Below the pieces are notes generated by a model. It saw only the letters and a program-made list of their open reading frames with translations, was not told the origin of the DNA and searched no databases. Of a stretch of 64,000 nucleotides of DNA, positions 36,501 to 49,300 are shown piece after piece. A program made the position numbers and the translations under genes. Position 1 is the first letter of the stretch, and each line of letters starts with the position of its first letter. Source of the stretch: Rhabdornis inornatus. Taxonomy: Eukaryota > Chordata > Aves > Passeriformes > Rhabdornithidae. The DNA lies in NCBI GenBank assembly GCA_013397075.1, contig VWZS01009934.1, positions 3,810,305 to 3,874,304 on the forward strand, written 5' to 3'.

Positions 36501-37300
36501 AGCCTGGCGGTCCCGGCGCCATGTCAGGAGGGGCGGCCCGGGCACGGCCACGGCGATGGCGGCGCGGCACATCCCGCCCTCCGCATCCTGCATCCTGCCC
36601 TCCGCGTCCCCCTGCGCACCCTGCCCGCCGCATCCCACCATCCCGGCGCGGCTCCAGCCCTGCTCTCCGCGGTACCTCCGCCTCTCCCGACCTTCCTCCG
36701 CCCCCGGGGCTCACCTAAAGTCATTGCCCAGCAGGCAGCCCGCCTTCCCCATTGACCGCGGCGGGCGCTTCTCTCCGCCCCGCTGCGCTGGGCGGGGCTC
36801 TGCCGGGGCGCGCAGTGACAGCCCCGACCCGGCGGTGTGTGCGCCCAGGGCATCCTCCTCGGCGGGAGCTCCTGGGCGGGGAGCCGGGCCCCTCGCGCCC
36901 CCCGGGCCCGCTCCGGGCAGCCCGGCCGCCGCGATGAAGCCGTGCGAGGAGGAGGAGGAGGAAGGGCGGGCGGCGGCGGCGGGCGGCGGCGGCGGGGACC
37001 CCTGGAAGGAGTGCGCGGAGGTGGCGGTGCAGCTGGCGCGCCGCGCCGGACAGGTGAGAGAGAGCCGCCCGGTGCCCCCGGGCCGGGCCGGGCCGGGCTG
37101 GGCTGCCCCGGGCTGCCCCGCGGCCGGGGGAGCCTTCTCCCGCTGCGGGCTGAGGAAGGGCCGTGCGGGCGCTTGGCTGGTGCGCACAGTTGGGGAGGGG
37201 GAGGAGGGCGGCGGGGCTCGGCACCCGCTCAGCCGGGCCGCCGGCGGATGGGATGGCGGCAGCGGGGCCCCATCCCGGGGAGCCCCAGACCTTGGGGGGC
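36400..37300 (+). promoter_or_regulatory. IMPA2 CpG-island promoter
   Basis: About 900 bases of very GC- and CpG-rich sequence centred on IMPA2 exon 1, with GC boxes such as GGGCGGGGCTCTG near 36791 and no TATA box. Composition of this kind directs broadly expressed, often divergent, initiation. Confidence 0.85.
36934..37053 (+). CDS. IMPA2: IMPA2 coding exon 1
   Basis: Residues 1-40, MKPCEEEEEEGRAAAAGGGG through QLARRAGQ. The ATG context GCCGCCGCGATGA has G at -3. The donor is CAG|GTGAGA, followed by a 6-kb first intron. Confidence 0.95.
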
Positions 37301-40300
37301 CCATCCCTCGGGGGCTCCGTCCCGGGGAACCCCAGATCTTGGGGCCTCATCCTGCGGGGCCACTTCCCTCGAGGCCCCAGCCCGGGACAGGAGGGGGCCC
37401 AGCCTCTGGGGGTGCTTCTCTCGGGGGCTGCATCCCTCGGGGGGCCCCTTCCCTCAGAGGCCGCATCCCTTGGGGGTTGCATCCTTCACGGCCAACATTT
37501 GTTTTCCAGCAGCTTGTGCAGAGAAAAACAACCGTTTCAAGGAGGTTTTCTCTTGGAAGATCTGGCAGAGTCTTCAGAGAGGCAGAAATTCACTTGCTAG
37601 GGACAAATAGCTGTGTGACGAAGGTCTGTAGTAGCTTATTTCAGATCTGTGTTTTGATGCAGCAGGTTAGTCATCTCAGGAGACATCCTGACCCCACTCT
37701 GTGCAGCAGCAAAACTTCCACCAGGTCTAACAGAGCCAAGAAGTGGGATCAGCAGATTGATTGATTGAGAAACTGTGTAAAGCACAAACCTCAGCAATGT
37801 ATATTTCTCTCTTGCTTCCATTCTGCTCTGTTTTGAAACGCACTTTGTACCTATGCACTGCAATTTAAGAAGCCCCCTTTTCTATCTTGAGTCCTAGATC
37901 CATAACTTTTCCTTAGTGTGTGCTGTTAAACATATTTTCTCCTTAGTAAAAAAACAACTACACAGATTAACAGAGTGCCAGAGGAGAGGAGACTTGTTTT
38001 AATAATGCAGGGACTAAATGGATAATCCAAATCAGGATGACAGGTCATGCTCTCACAGACTCTCAAAACAGGAGTTTCTCCAGCATAGTCATTCTGCCAG
38101 CCATTTCACAAGAGAGACTCATGACTTGCTCAAACCTTCACACCTTATTTCTCAAAATACCAATTTGTGAAGACAGCTTTAAGCTTCCCCAATCATTTCA
38201 CTTGCTCAGAAAATCACAGCTGAGCACCTTTTCCTGGAAGAAGTAAGCATTCTATAAGACTAATCCTTGAATATGAAATCACAGTTTGCCATTGCTACCT
38301 TGCAAATGGCAGGAAATAGCTGATTCCCTGGCAGGCCAAATTTAAACCAGCCAAGGATGTTGTTTAAGTAGGACTTTGGGAGCTGGGGTTCTTTTTCCCC
38401 TAATTATTTTGTCATGCTAAGGAATCTTTTTTGTTACAAAAGGCACTGGAGATCCTTCTGGAAGAAAAGGTGCAGGTATGGCTCTATCTTTTATTTAAGT
38501 GTCAATCTGCTTCCAGCTATTGCCAAAAGAAACTAGCGCTAAGAACACAAAGTGCAGTGTAGCATGCATTTGGTAGGACTGGATTTTTGCTGATAACCAG
38601 TTGATTAAAAAGGGGGTTTTTAATCACCAAAAGCAGTCAATTCCACTAGACAAGTTCATCTTTTCCTTCTGCTTCTCTTCCCACCCCTCAGGCCTTTCCA
38701 CCTTCACCTCCATCCCCAGAAATCTGCTTGCACTCTCTGTCTCCCCAGATCCATCTCTGGTCTCCATCCCTGCAGGAAACTGTCACTTCAGCCTTTCTTT
38801 TAAAGTGCTCCATTTCTCAGGGCTGTGGCAGGTTAGGAAAGATTGGAATCTTTAGTAAATGTCTACAGGAGACTTGGCCTGAAGAAAGATGTGCACTTCC
38901 AGATTTTGGATTTCTAGGAAAAGTTAATGTAGTTTTCTGGTCTTCTTTCCAACAGATACAATATATATCTTCTTTCCAACATACAAGCGTCTATACTCTG
39001 GAATAGTTTCTTCTAAACTTAAAAGGCCAATAAAGAAGTGATGCTGGAATATGTGTCAAAAGTGTTACCACTGGAGTAGCCTATTACTGGGTTAAAATCA
39101 CTGCTTCTCTTGTCCATCCTGTTGTTTAGTTCTTATTACTTTGATGAAATATCACAGGCTCTCATTTAATATATATATGGCTGTTTCATAATGACAATGG
39201 TCATGGTTTTGTAACATCTGTAATTGACCCGCTTTAAAATTCACTCTATAAGGCCACAAACAACTGCACTTTTTCAAACTTCTCTTCTGTTTTTTTCTGT
39301 GAGTAAGCTGCTTGCTCTGTTCATGAGAGTACACCCATAGGTTTGATATGACTTTTTGCTCAAGAAAAGCAGGCGTGACCTGTGCATCTTTGATGCTGTT
39401 AAGAGCACTGAGTAATATCTGCACAGTTCTTTCAAATTGCAGAATTGGAAAAGCTTCACCAAAAGGAGTAAACTTGCATCCAGGTAAAAATAAGAGTAAG
39501 AAACTGACACTAGGACATAGTACGCTGAAGTCCAAACTCTTTTTCTTTTTCTTTATTTTTCCTCTTTTTTTTTTTCCCCACAGAAAATAATGAGGCATAA
39601 GAGACCTAGCAGAATACCGGGAAAAAAAAAAAAAGACAAGATTTCCACTGGTATTCTAAAAGACCAAGATTTTTTTTCCCTGATGTTTGCTCCCAGGAGA
39701 AATTTTTAGGCTATTTTCTGTGTAACATGGACAGATGTTTTAGCAAACTAGACTGGAGTTTCCTGAATTATTTGTAGGTACTCATGCTTTTTATCTAGAT
39801 GTTTGATTTTATCAATGAGCAAATATTTCAGGGCAGTATTGCAAGCAAGAAAATCCATCTTGGATCTCCCAGAAGTGTATGGTGAGTGCAAGCAGTATGG
39901 TGAAATGAAATATCTGACTTGAGCACACTACTGTAGGTGGTTCTCCTGGCAGGTATTGGGGGAAAAGGCATTTTGGCCCTCTGTCTTCTTCATTCTGCTT
40001 TGTTGGAATAAATTTCACAAAGGCATTAAAAAAGGAAGAGTCTGGGACTGACCGCACTGAGCCGCAGTGTCTCCATTTCCCCTGCTCCGTGGGAAGGGGA
40101 GGAGGGAGCAGGGACAGCCTGGGTCTTGCTTTGTGATGTGGTCTCCATGTAATGATGTAAATGCCCCTCTCTTTGCATAACCCCCCAAGTGCTCCCAAGC
40201 AGGGTATTAGGATAAGATCTGTATTAGGAGGGGGGGCAGCATGGGCTAAGAGTGTTAAATGGCTCTGCTCTAAATAACCATGCTCCCAAAAATCAGTTGC

Positions 40301-43300
40301 TTAGAAATTGCTGAAAAATCTATGTAATCCAGGTACAAGCCCTAGTACAGGAACAAAGTCTAGTAAAATACATTTACAGCCAAATCACAGCATCTTCATT
40401 GCCACTTTCATTGTACGATGGAAATAAGGTGCAATCAGCTGTTTCCATTTCATCATCCTGGAGTTCCTTTGGTTTCTGCTTGCCTGCTGCCTGTAACCTA
40501 GAGTGAGACTTTTATGGAACCCAATGTCCACCTGGAAAGAACAGGCAATTGCAGCAGATATCCACAAACATTATTGTAAGGCTTCTGCAAGGAGAGGAGT
40601 TGAATGATGCTCTCGAAGTAGTCTGAGACAGCAGGCTATAACACTCCTTTGTAGGCAGCTGACTTTTAGGGATTTTTCAAAATAAAGTGAATTCTACACT
40701 GCTATGAGCTGTTTGATCGTTTTCCAAAGAATAAAAGTTTTTCATCAATTATGCAGGAAATGTGATCCTTGTATGGGGCTACTCTGGCTTGGATTGCATA
40801 CCTGTACAAGCTGGATTAAATGCATAGAGGTCCCTTTTGTCAAGCCCTTTGGCAGAGAATTGGCAGAATCAGAGTTGTCCATCCTGTGTGCTGTGTGAGT
40901 GAGCCTCCACAGATGTGGTGCCCATTTGTGGCTGGTGACCTCAGCCCAGCATCGACTTCTCTCCTCCTCTCCTCTTGACATATCACTTGCACAAGAGGTG
41001 GGGAGAAGCAGCTCATTGCAGGCCTGGTAAATGCTAAATGTGTGTTGTGGCTCCTTGGTGTGGACCTGCAGAGGAGATGGGTGAGAGGGCCATTGGCCAC
41101 CACTTCATAGTGCAGGCACACCCTTGGCTACTCCCACCTCCAAAGTGGCTGGAGCCTCATGCTGGCCACCAGAGAAACAGACCAGATTAAAGTTAAGAAT
41201 TATTGTGAGCAACTGAAATGTGAGAAATGAAAAAAATAAATTTGAAGCTAGGATGTGCAAAGGGTTGTACTCAAACCAGAGAGATCAAGTGCCAGAGCAT
41301 GCAATGGAATCAGCTGATTGCAGAGCACATCCACAGGAGAGAGGTTTCATCTCCACTTTTTCTTTTTCAGCAAGGCTCAAGTATGATCTCACTGCCCTGC
41401 TGAGCAGTGGCACTGATTTAAATGGCTGCAAAAATCTCAATCTACTATGAATTAAAACTGAATAGAAGTCAAGGGCATGGCATTGCTAAGAAATTAAAAT
41501 CTTCTCTGTCAAAAGGAGGGCATTCCTCATCTATTTCATTGTGTGAACTTTCAAGCAGTAAAGACAATAGGAAAGTAAAGAAGAGCAAATAAAATACAAG
41601 GTATCAGCATAGCAGTTTTTTTAGAACACTTAACTGAGGGTGGTTGGAGTGTTTTGGATTTTGCTTTGGGCTGAAGAGGAGCCCAAGGGCCTTGCTGGTG
41701 TTGCACTTTAATGCTTCTGTGGTAAATCCTTCAAGACAACCACACAGGGCATTGAGAGGGGTAAAAAGATTAAGTGTGGCTAATATTTTGATATACAGTA
41801 ATGAACTTTAGCAAGACCTCTGACTGAAAAGTACTACCTGCCCTCACAAGCTCAGTAAATAGGCACAACTGATGTTTTGCAGCTCACAAAGCAGAAACAT
41901 TAGTCCAGTTCCTTCTATACTAAGGCAATATCCATGACTTGTCAGAACAATTAGCACACCCTTCAAATATGGTATTTCATACTACAAAAACCAAGAGCTG
42001 AGATGACATTTGGGAATTTCTGATTCCCTTTCCCATGCATAATGCAGCAGAACTGTTTTCTTTGGTCATCGAGTATTTCTTAATGGTTTTAAAATACTTT
42101 GATCAATGGAAATTTAGTTAAATAATTAAAATATATGGATCTTAGGTGGGATTTGGAATATTGATCTTGTTGCTGCTGGGTTTTAATACCATAATTCTAA
42201 ACAAATAAGTGGTGCTTAATTTTTGCTTTGTTGTGTTTTATTTAAATTTCAAATAATTTATCATTTTCACTGATTAAAAAGTAAGCGATCTCCTCTTGCA
42301 TCCTGTCTCTTTATTTTTCTTTTTAATGAAGAAGTGGAGAAAAAAAAACCAGAAAGAAAATGGGAAAAATAAGGAAAAGCTTTCATTAAATGTTTTCCCA
42401 TATGTGCATTTTTACTTGAGTTTATAACAGTAATACCCTGGAGAATCAGATAAAGACATTTTCAGAAGAGCGTCCGGGTTAAAATCATTGGTTTCATATT
42501 TAGGGAAATAAAAAAATTTTGTTCTTGTTAAATATATGGCAATTATTTGGGAACCAGAGGGCCAGAGGGTGGTCAGCATTTAAAGTTCCAAAAACCCACC
42601 AAAAAACCCCAAGAAACTATGTGTCTTTGTTGGCAAAATGGAAACCAATTATGTTTGCCTTATTACATATCTTTTAAAGTAAGAGACCAGTGGGGTATTG
42701 GCCCCGCAAATAAATAAAAAAATAAAAATTTAAAAAAAAAAAAAGGGCTTTCCTTGAAAAATGCCTGAGCCTTGAGGCTTCTTCTTATCTTGTGTATACT
42801 TTTGGTAATTTTCTAAATCATGATGGCTGCCATCATCCTTTTATTCCTTTAGTTGCATCTCTTAATCAATCCTTTTCTGAACTGTCAAGAGAGGTTATTG
42901 CAGAATGATTCAAAATGCTGTGTTCCCAAAGAATACTCACTGGCTCAGAAGGATTTTTTGTCAAAAAATTAGAACAGCCTCTGGTAGAATTAGGCCTACA
43001 GCTGTTTTTCAGGATTAGCTATATTTTTTTCAGTGGAGATATTATTTATATTCAGCACAGGCTGAATGCCCAACAAATCTGATTTATGAACTTCTGTTTC
43101 AGATTATTAGAAAAGCTCTAACAGAGGAAAAACAAGTGTCCACAAAGACATCTGCAGCAGATCTCGTGACAGAAACTGATCATTTTGTGGAAAATTTAAT
43201 TATTTCTGTTCTGAAAGAGAAGTTTCCCTCCCACAGGTGAGTGCCTACAGAAACTATCAATGACCTTTTTTTGTCCTTTACTTGTTGCATGTCTGACTGG

Positions 43301-46300
43301 TATTTAAAGGGAACTTTAAAAATCTGTTTATCTTTCTAATGTCTCTGTATCTTTCCTATATATTAACCTATTGCTGTTGGACACTTTCATAGGACTCCTA
43401 TTTTTTTAAAAAGTACCATTTACTTATACTTAGTACTTTATATTTTCTATGTTTCTTGATATATGTATTTAATAGCAATGTTTTCCCTGTAGGGACATCA
43501 TGGATGAAGGTTTCATGTGGATCTCCATGATGTTCAGAATACTGGTCTGTTGCCTACTGTATAAGTATTATGCTAAGGCTATCTATAGAGATATAGCAGA
43601 AATATATGCTAGCAAAGGTCCCACCCTGCAGACCTTTCCTGTTGCCGTCACATACATGAGTTTGCCAGATCAGGAGAGGTAAAAGTGTATTTAATGACAT
43701 TTCCCTTGTGTTCTATAGTGAGAAGATCAGTGAGAAGCAGGGCTGTTTGTCGTCATCATCATTATTTGATGCCTACTCATAAACAGGCTATGAATTACTT
43801 CATGGGATGCAAACCCAATGTTTTAAAAGTAGATCAGGTTGTCAATTCCTCTTGAATTATTGTGGCCAACTTGAAAATAGCAACTCAGCTCGTGCACAGA
43901 TTAGAGAAAGGGTTTGTATTAGTTGCCAGGTTTGGTTTGATGCAGAGGCTGCCATTGATTTCTACATTTGACTTCAGTAGATAAAATTCATTTTCCTGCA
44001 GAGCCAGTGCAAGGCCTGTGTATCCCTTAAATAGTGTCTGACTCCCTTCTAACTGTGGGCATTTCTGATGGGGATGAGCCTTGCATTCTAGCATGGTGCA
44101 GAAATGAACGAAGAGGAAAATCTGAAGGGCTCAGCTACTAGTCTGATTGCCAGTGATGCTGCTGGGCAGGAAAGCAACACCATAAGAAGGAGAAGAAAGC
44201 ATATTTTATACTAAATATGGCTTTCTAAATACATGCTGTATGTGATGGCATAGTGAAGCAGTACTGTACAGCACAATGTGTGGTTCTTGGCTGCAATTCT
44301 CAAAGGAGTGCCAGGCTTTACAAGCCTATTATTTGTGTAATACTCCTTCTACTATTGCTGGCTGTGCTCTTCTCTCATCTCCACTCCTATGTTAGTTTTT
44401 TTTTCCTTGAGCAGTCTGGCAGAGAACATAAAACCTACACATTTCCCATAAAATGTAGATCACCAGACATACTCAAGTTACTCAGAATGGGAACAAAAGT
44501 TGTAAGGTCAACATAAGCCTACGAACTGAAAAATTCCAGATTTTATGAACTCCATACAGTTAACTTCTGACTTTATAAGTAAATTAAGGAACTGCCATTT
44601 CTTCAAGACAATTTTATTTTGTTGATAGTGATTGTTGGGTTTGCTTAGAATTTGTTCAGATAATTAATGCATTTGAATTAAACAATAGGTTAAAACTAGA
44701 TTTAACTAAATAGATTAAAACATGTGCAATGAGGAGTCTACAGTAACAGTCAGGGGTTAAATTCAAGTACAATGAAAATATTAGGAGATCATTTATATTG
44801 TATTCAGTCTTCCCCCTAATCTGTCTGTTAAAAGCACCACTGAAGATTTCTGTTATTTCTTTTTCTTCTAAATCATCTTGATCTGAATAAAAAAGGAACT
44901 TTAGGTGCTAGAAAAATTAAAAGGAATCTTATTAGGATCTGCCGTTTGCACTGAAGTGCTTATGAGTCTTTACATACTGGAAATGTACTCAGAAGTAAAG
45001 AGAAATACTAGGAAAATCTCTTCAAAAAGTCTTTCTGTCCTACGTTTCTTTTTTCTTCTCTCTTCTCAGTTAAGTGATGTGTATCATCTTCATTCCCACT
45101 TCACTCAAGTTTTAATCTTTGCTCACTTTTTAGTACTCTGATGTGCCCCCAGAGCCCCCAGAGAGTCTTTTAATTTGGATGTTTTTTCAGATAGATCCAT
45201 GAGTTGTGGGTAGGCACAGCCAGACTACTAGGGGCTACTGGTTGCAAAAGGACATTGACCCTTTCTATTATTACACAAGCTGTCATCTTTTGTTTTCCTT
45301 GTGGCCTTTATTCTGTAGACATTAAAATCAGGACACAGGAGTTTAAGAGGGTGACATCCAACTCTAGCTTCCCATCGTTCTGTCCTCAGATCCCCATATA
45401 AGGATAGGTGAGGGACAGCCCCATATTGAGTCTCCTGCACTCAACTGGATATCATTCCTGCTGCAGATTATGGTATGTTACAGCTTCCCTGCTGTTCCTG
45501 CAAATGAGTTTCAGGGTGATGAAAGGCGTGAACAGATGTAGTCTAAGGCTTGGCTAAAATTACTAGACTCATTTTCAGTGGGAGTGAACTGTAATCCAGA
45601 TTTGAACAGAGGTCAGTGGAGTTGGCAGGCTGGTATACTAAATTAACTGTTTTAATGAGGTGGTTACCCCTCCCACTTCTCAAGCTGTTCCTAGAATATA
45701 CTCCAGTACTTCACAGTAAGTGTTTTGCTTAGTTTGCAGGTTTTTACAGGACACAGAGCAAGACATCTGAGGTGACTTCGCAGGACTCTCACATTTCCCA
45801 GTACTGTATAGCAGCAAGGCGGGTTTTTGTTACCCATTAGCCCAGATTTCATAAAATGTGCACCTAATTTGTTCTACATCCATTTTGGAAAGATTGCTCT
45901 CGAGCATGAAGATTTTATCAGTGGCACTGCTGTGTCCCAGCTCCAAGTTAGCGTTTCTGAGCTCAGGGACTGCAGCATCACACCCCCACTGTTAGGAAAA
46001 GGCAAGGGATTGGCTCACAATGCTTCAGGGCAAATCATCTAACACAGAAATATTCCTTTCTTTAATGAGGTTCTCATTTCACCTTTCTTTGACTGGCAAG
46101 ACAGCAGCTATAGCTCAAGTTCCAGCTGGGGGAGCTGGCATAGGGTTGAAGCAGAGGTATAATTTATGTGGAGTATGGATTATCTGATGTGGCATGTAAG
46201 GTGCTCCACCTACAAGAAGATGAAACTCGTCTGCATCCAGCAGCACAGACAAGGCATGGTTGGGTTTGGATAATGATTACAGGAATTATGAAAGCAAAAG

Positions 46301-49300
46301 TCAAGTGATACAGCACCAAGAAGGCAAAATAATGGAATATTTAGAGCAAGGAGCCTGCAAAGTGTTGTGTTGTGTTAAACTGAGAATTTCAAACACTTAT
46401 TCAAGTCTTTCTTGTTTCTCAGTTGTGCACTAGCACTTTGTCCTTCAGCTGTTTCTTTCAATGGAGATGAAAATAGTAACAAACCCTTCCTAATACCCTC
46501 TTTGTACCAGCTGGGGGTCTATAATGCCATCAAAATAGTCTGTTTCTACTTAGGTTGAGGCAGAGTAGCATTTGGAAAATTCAAGAAATCTCTTCCTGTG
46601 CTGTCTGCAGAACATTTTAAACTCAAGCTTCAAGTGTTATCTGGAATCATGAGGTACAGGTTGAAGACACAAGATAAAATATCTGCTACTCTAGTCCTAG
46701 GGAAGGACTCTTTTGCAAAAGACATTTTCTCTTTATTTTATCCTTTTTTTTTTTCCTCTTTGTGTCTTTGAGAGAAGCTTTTTTGTCTTCAGGCATTTGG
46801 AGAAACTCTGGATACTACTGCCAGCTGTTCAAATGTGAAACCACCAGCAAGATTCAGTACTAGCAGTTGGATTCCACTCCTGCTGTACATACAGAATTCT
46901 ATGAAAATCTGTGAGAGTAGCACCTGCACATCTCTTACAGAAAGAGACCTTGGGCAGTTTATGGGAAAGCAGGGATAATTAAGGTTGACAGGAAATGTGC
47001 CAGAACTGGATGTTCGTTTCCCAGGGGAAAAGAAGAAGAAAACTACTAAAAGAAACTGGGACAGAACAACAGAAGAGAAGATGATCTCAGATTTCATTTT
47101 GTGCCTTGTGCATCCAAACAACAAACAAACAAAAAATAATTTATTGATTTTTTCTGGGTCATGGGAAAAAAGAAAGTCCAGCTTTGTAAACCCTTTAATT
47201 TCCTGAGTCAGGTTACTGTAAAAAGTACAAATAGGAGCAAGATTGTGGATTTTCTAAGAGTGTATTATTTCCTTCTGACTGAATTTGACTGCAGAAGAGA
47301 AGCAGGTGCAGTTTGCAGTTTATATTACTTATTGCAAGAGACAGACCTAACCCATGAAATTATATTCTACATAAAATAATCTTCTCCTCGAGTTCCAGGG
47401 ATGCCTGTTCTGATCCATTTCTGCATTCATTTTCATGGCTTCCTGGATGGTGTAGTGGGGAAGTGTACACAAATAGAGTTCTTTTTTTGCCATGTAGAAT
47501 AGTATGCTGTAGATTTGAGAACTCTCCCTCAAAGTCTCTATGAAAGTTACCAATTCCTAAATTTAAAAAGCAGTTTGTGTGTTGACATTTATACAAGAAT
47601 GTTTTATGGAGAGAGAAATTCTCTCTTAAAGACCAGGATGATGGGGTTGTATTTTCCAAGTCACCTATAATGTTCTGGGATACCTGTTTTACCCTTGCAC
47701 CGAATGCAGGTTTATTGCAGAAGAATCCACTGCTGCAGGTTCAAAATGTGTCCTCACCGACAGTCCGACCTGGATTATTGACCCTGTTGATGGAACGTGC
47801 AACTTTGTTCACAGGTAAACAGCCAGCAGCCTGGGAAACACACCAAAACCCAAAATGTAGCTTCTCACAGGTCCTCCCTTCCTCCTCAAGCTGCTTTTCC
47901 CTGGTGGGTTTGTTCCTTTGGCTCACACATGGGAGTCATCCCTTTATCTCTGGGTGCCTGGCATGGGAAGTACCTGGCATTTGTGCAGTTCTCTGAGGGC
48001 GAGCTGGAGATTCTGCTGGCTGCCTCATGGCTCACAGCCCTCGGCACAGCCCTTGCCATATCCCTTGGCACATCCCTTGGCTCAGCCCTCAGCTCAACCC
48101 TTGGCTCACAGCCGTTGGCTCAGCCCTTGGCACAGCCCTTGGCTTAGCCCTTGACACAGCCCTCGACACAGCCCTCAGCTCAGCCCTTGGCTCATTCCTT
48201 GGCACAGCCCTCAGCTCAGCCCTTGGCATATCCTTTGGCACATCCCTCGGCTCAGCCCTCGGCACAGCCCTTGGCATATCCCTTGGCACATCCCTTGGCT
48301 CAGCCCTCAGCTCAACCCTTGGCTCACAGCCGTTGGCTCAGCCCTTGGCACAGCCCTTGGCTCACTCACAGCCAGCACACGTTACCGGGCAGGGATGGAG
48401 CAGTGCAGGAAGAACAAGGCTGTGCTGTGAGGGTGCCTGGCCCAGCGCCTTGTGTGGGTTCCATACATTCCTTCTGAGAGGGCTGCGTGCTCCCTTCGGG
48501 CACAGGCGCTTCCTTCTTCCTGGGAAGTGCAACCAGTGCCTGTGTGTACAGCAGCACTGAGAACTGAGCTGTACAGAGATACCGGTGTTAGAGTTCTAAG
48601 GTAGCTCCACAAAACCAAGTCTAGGGGTCATTGCTGCAAAAATGAAGACTTTTCGTTCTCCATTCCAGTGTTAGGAGTTGTAAACTAATGACTATTCATA
48701 ATATTTCTACTTAGAAACCCTGCCTTATAGCTAACAGCTTAAAATAACTACGACTTTCATAAAGCAAAACAAAAACAAAACAAAACAAAAGAAAACAAAC
48801 AAACAAACAAAAAACAAAACAAAACAAAACAAAAAAAACACCAAAAACAAACAAACAAAAAAATTTCCTGGACTTCCCGTGCAATTACACAGAATTCCAG
48901 GGGATGTCATGTGGTGATGTTTCATGCCATTAAGTGAAATGTCCTCTTTCTAGCAATATTTTCTGGACTTTCAAAGTCCTTTTTGAAATGGATTTTTAAG
49001 AAATTAATTTATTTAATTGTTTAAAATGTAATAAATATATGGTAGTCAAAAGGACCAAATTGAATACATGATCATCACTTTGAAAAACGAGAGCATAGAG
49101 GAACTGGTTTCTTTTTGTGTTGGTGTCAGCAGCAAGGTACCTCTATGCTACTTAATTGCTATCTCAGATGCATAACTTGAACAAAATATGCTCTTAAAAG
49201 CAATGACTTGTTATAACAGTAGTGGTTTTATACTGGATAGTTCAATTACACTAAATCAAAAACAGCCCCAAAATATACTGCATATTTAGCATAAAAATTG

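Noticed and set aside
36268..37764. A 498-codon plus-strand ORF covering the IMPA2 CpG island
   Set aside because: GC-rich sequence has few stops. Only 36934-37053, in the frame starting MKPC, continues into conserved IMPA2 exons; the rest is promoter and intron 1.
48027..48560. A 177-codon plus-strand ORF and overlapping frames in IMPA2 intron 3
   Set aside because: They are open only because the minisatellite lacks stop triplets; the peptide is a repeat of Leu/Ala/Gln/Pro-type units and similar frames are open on both strands.
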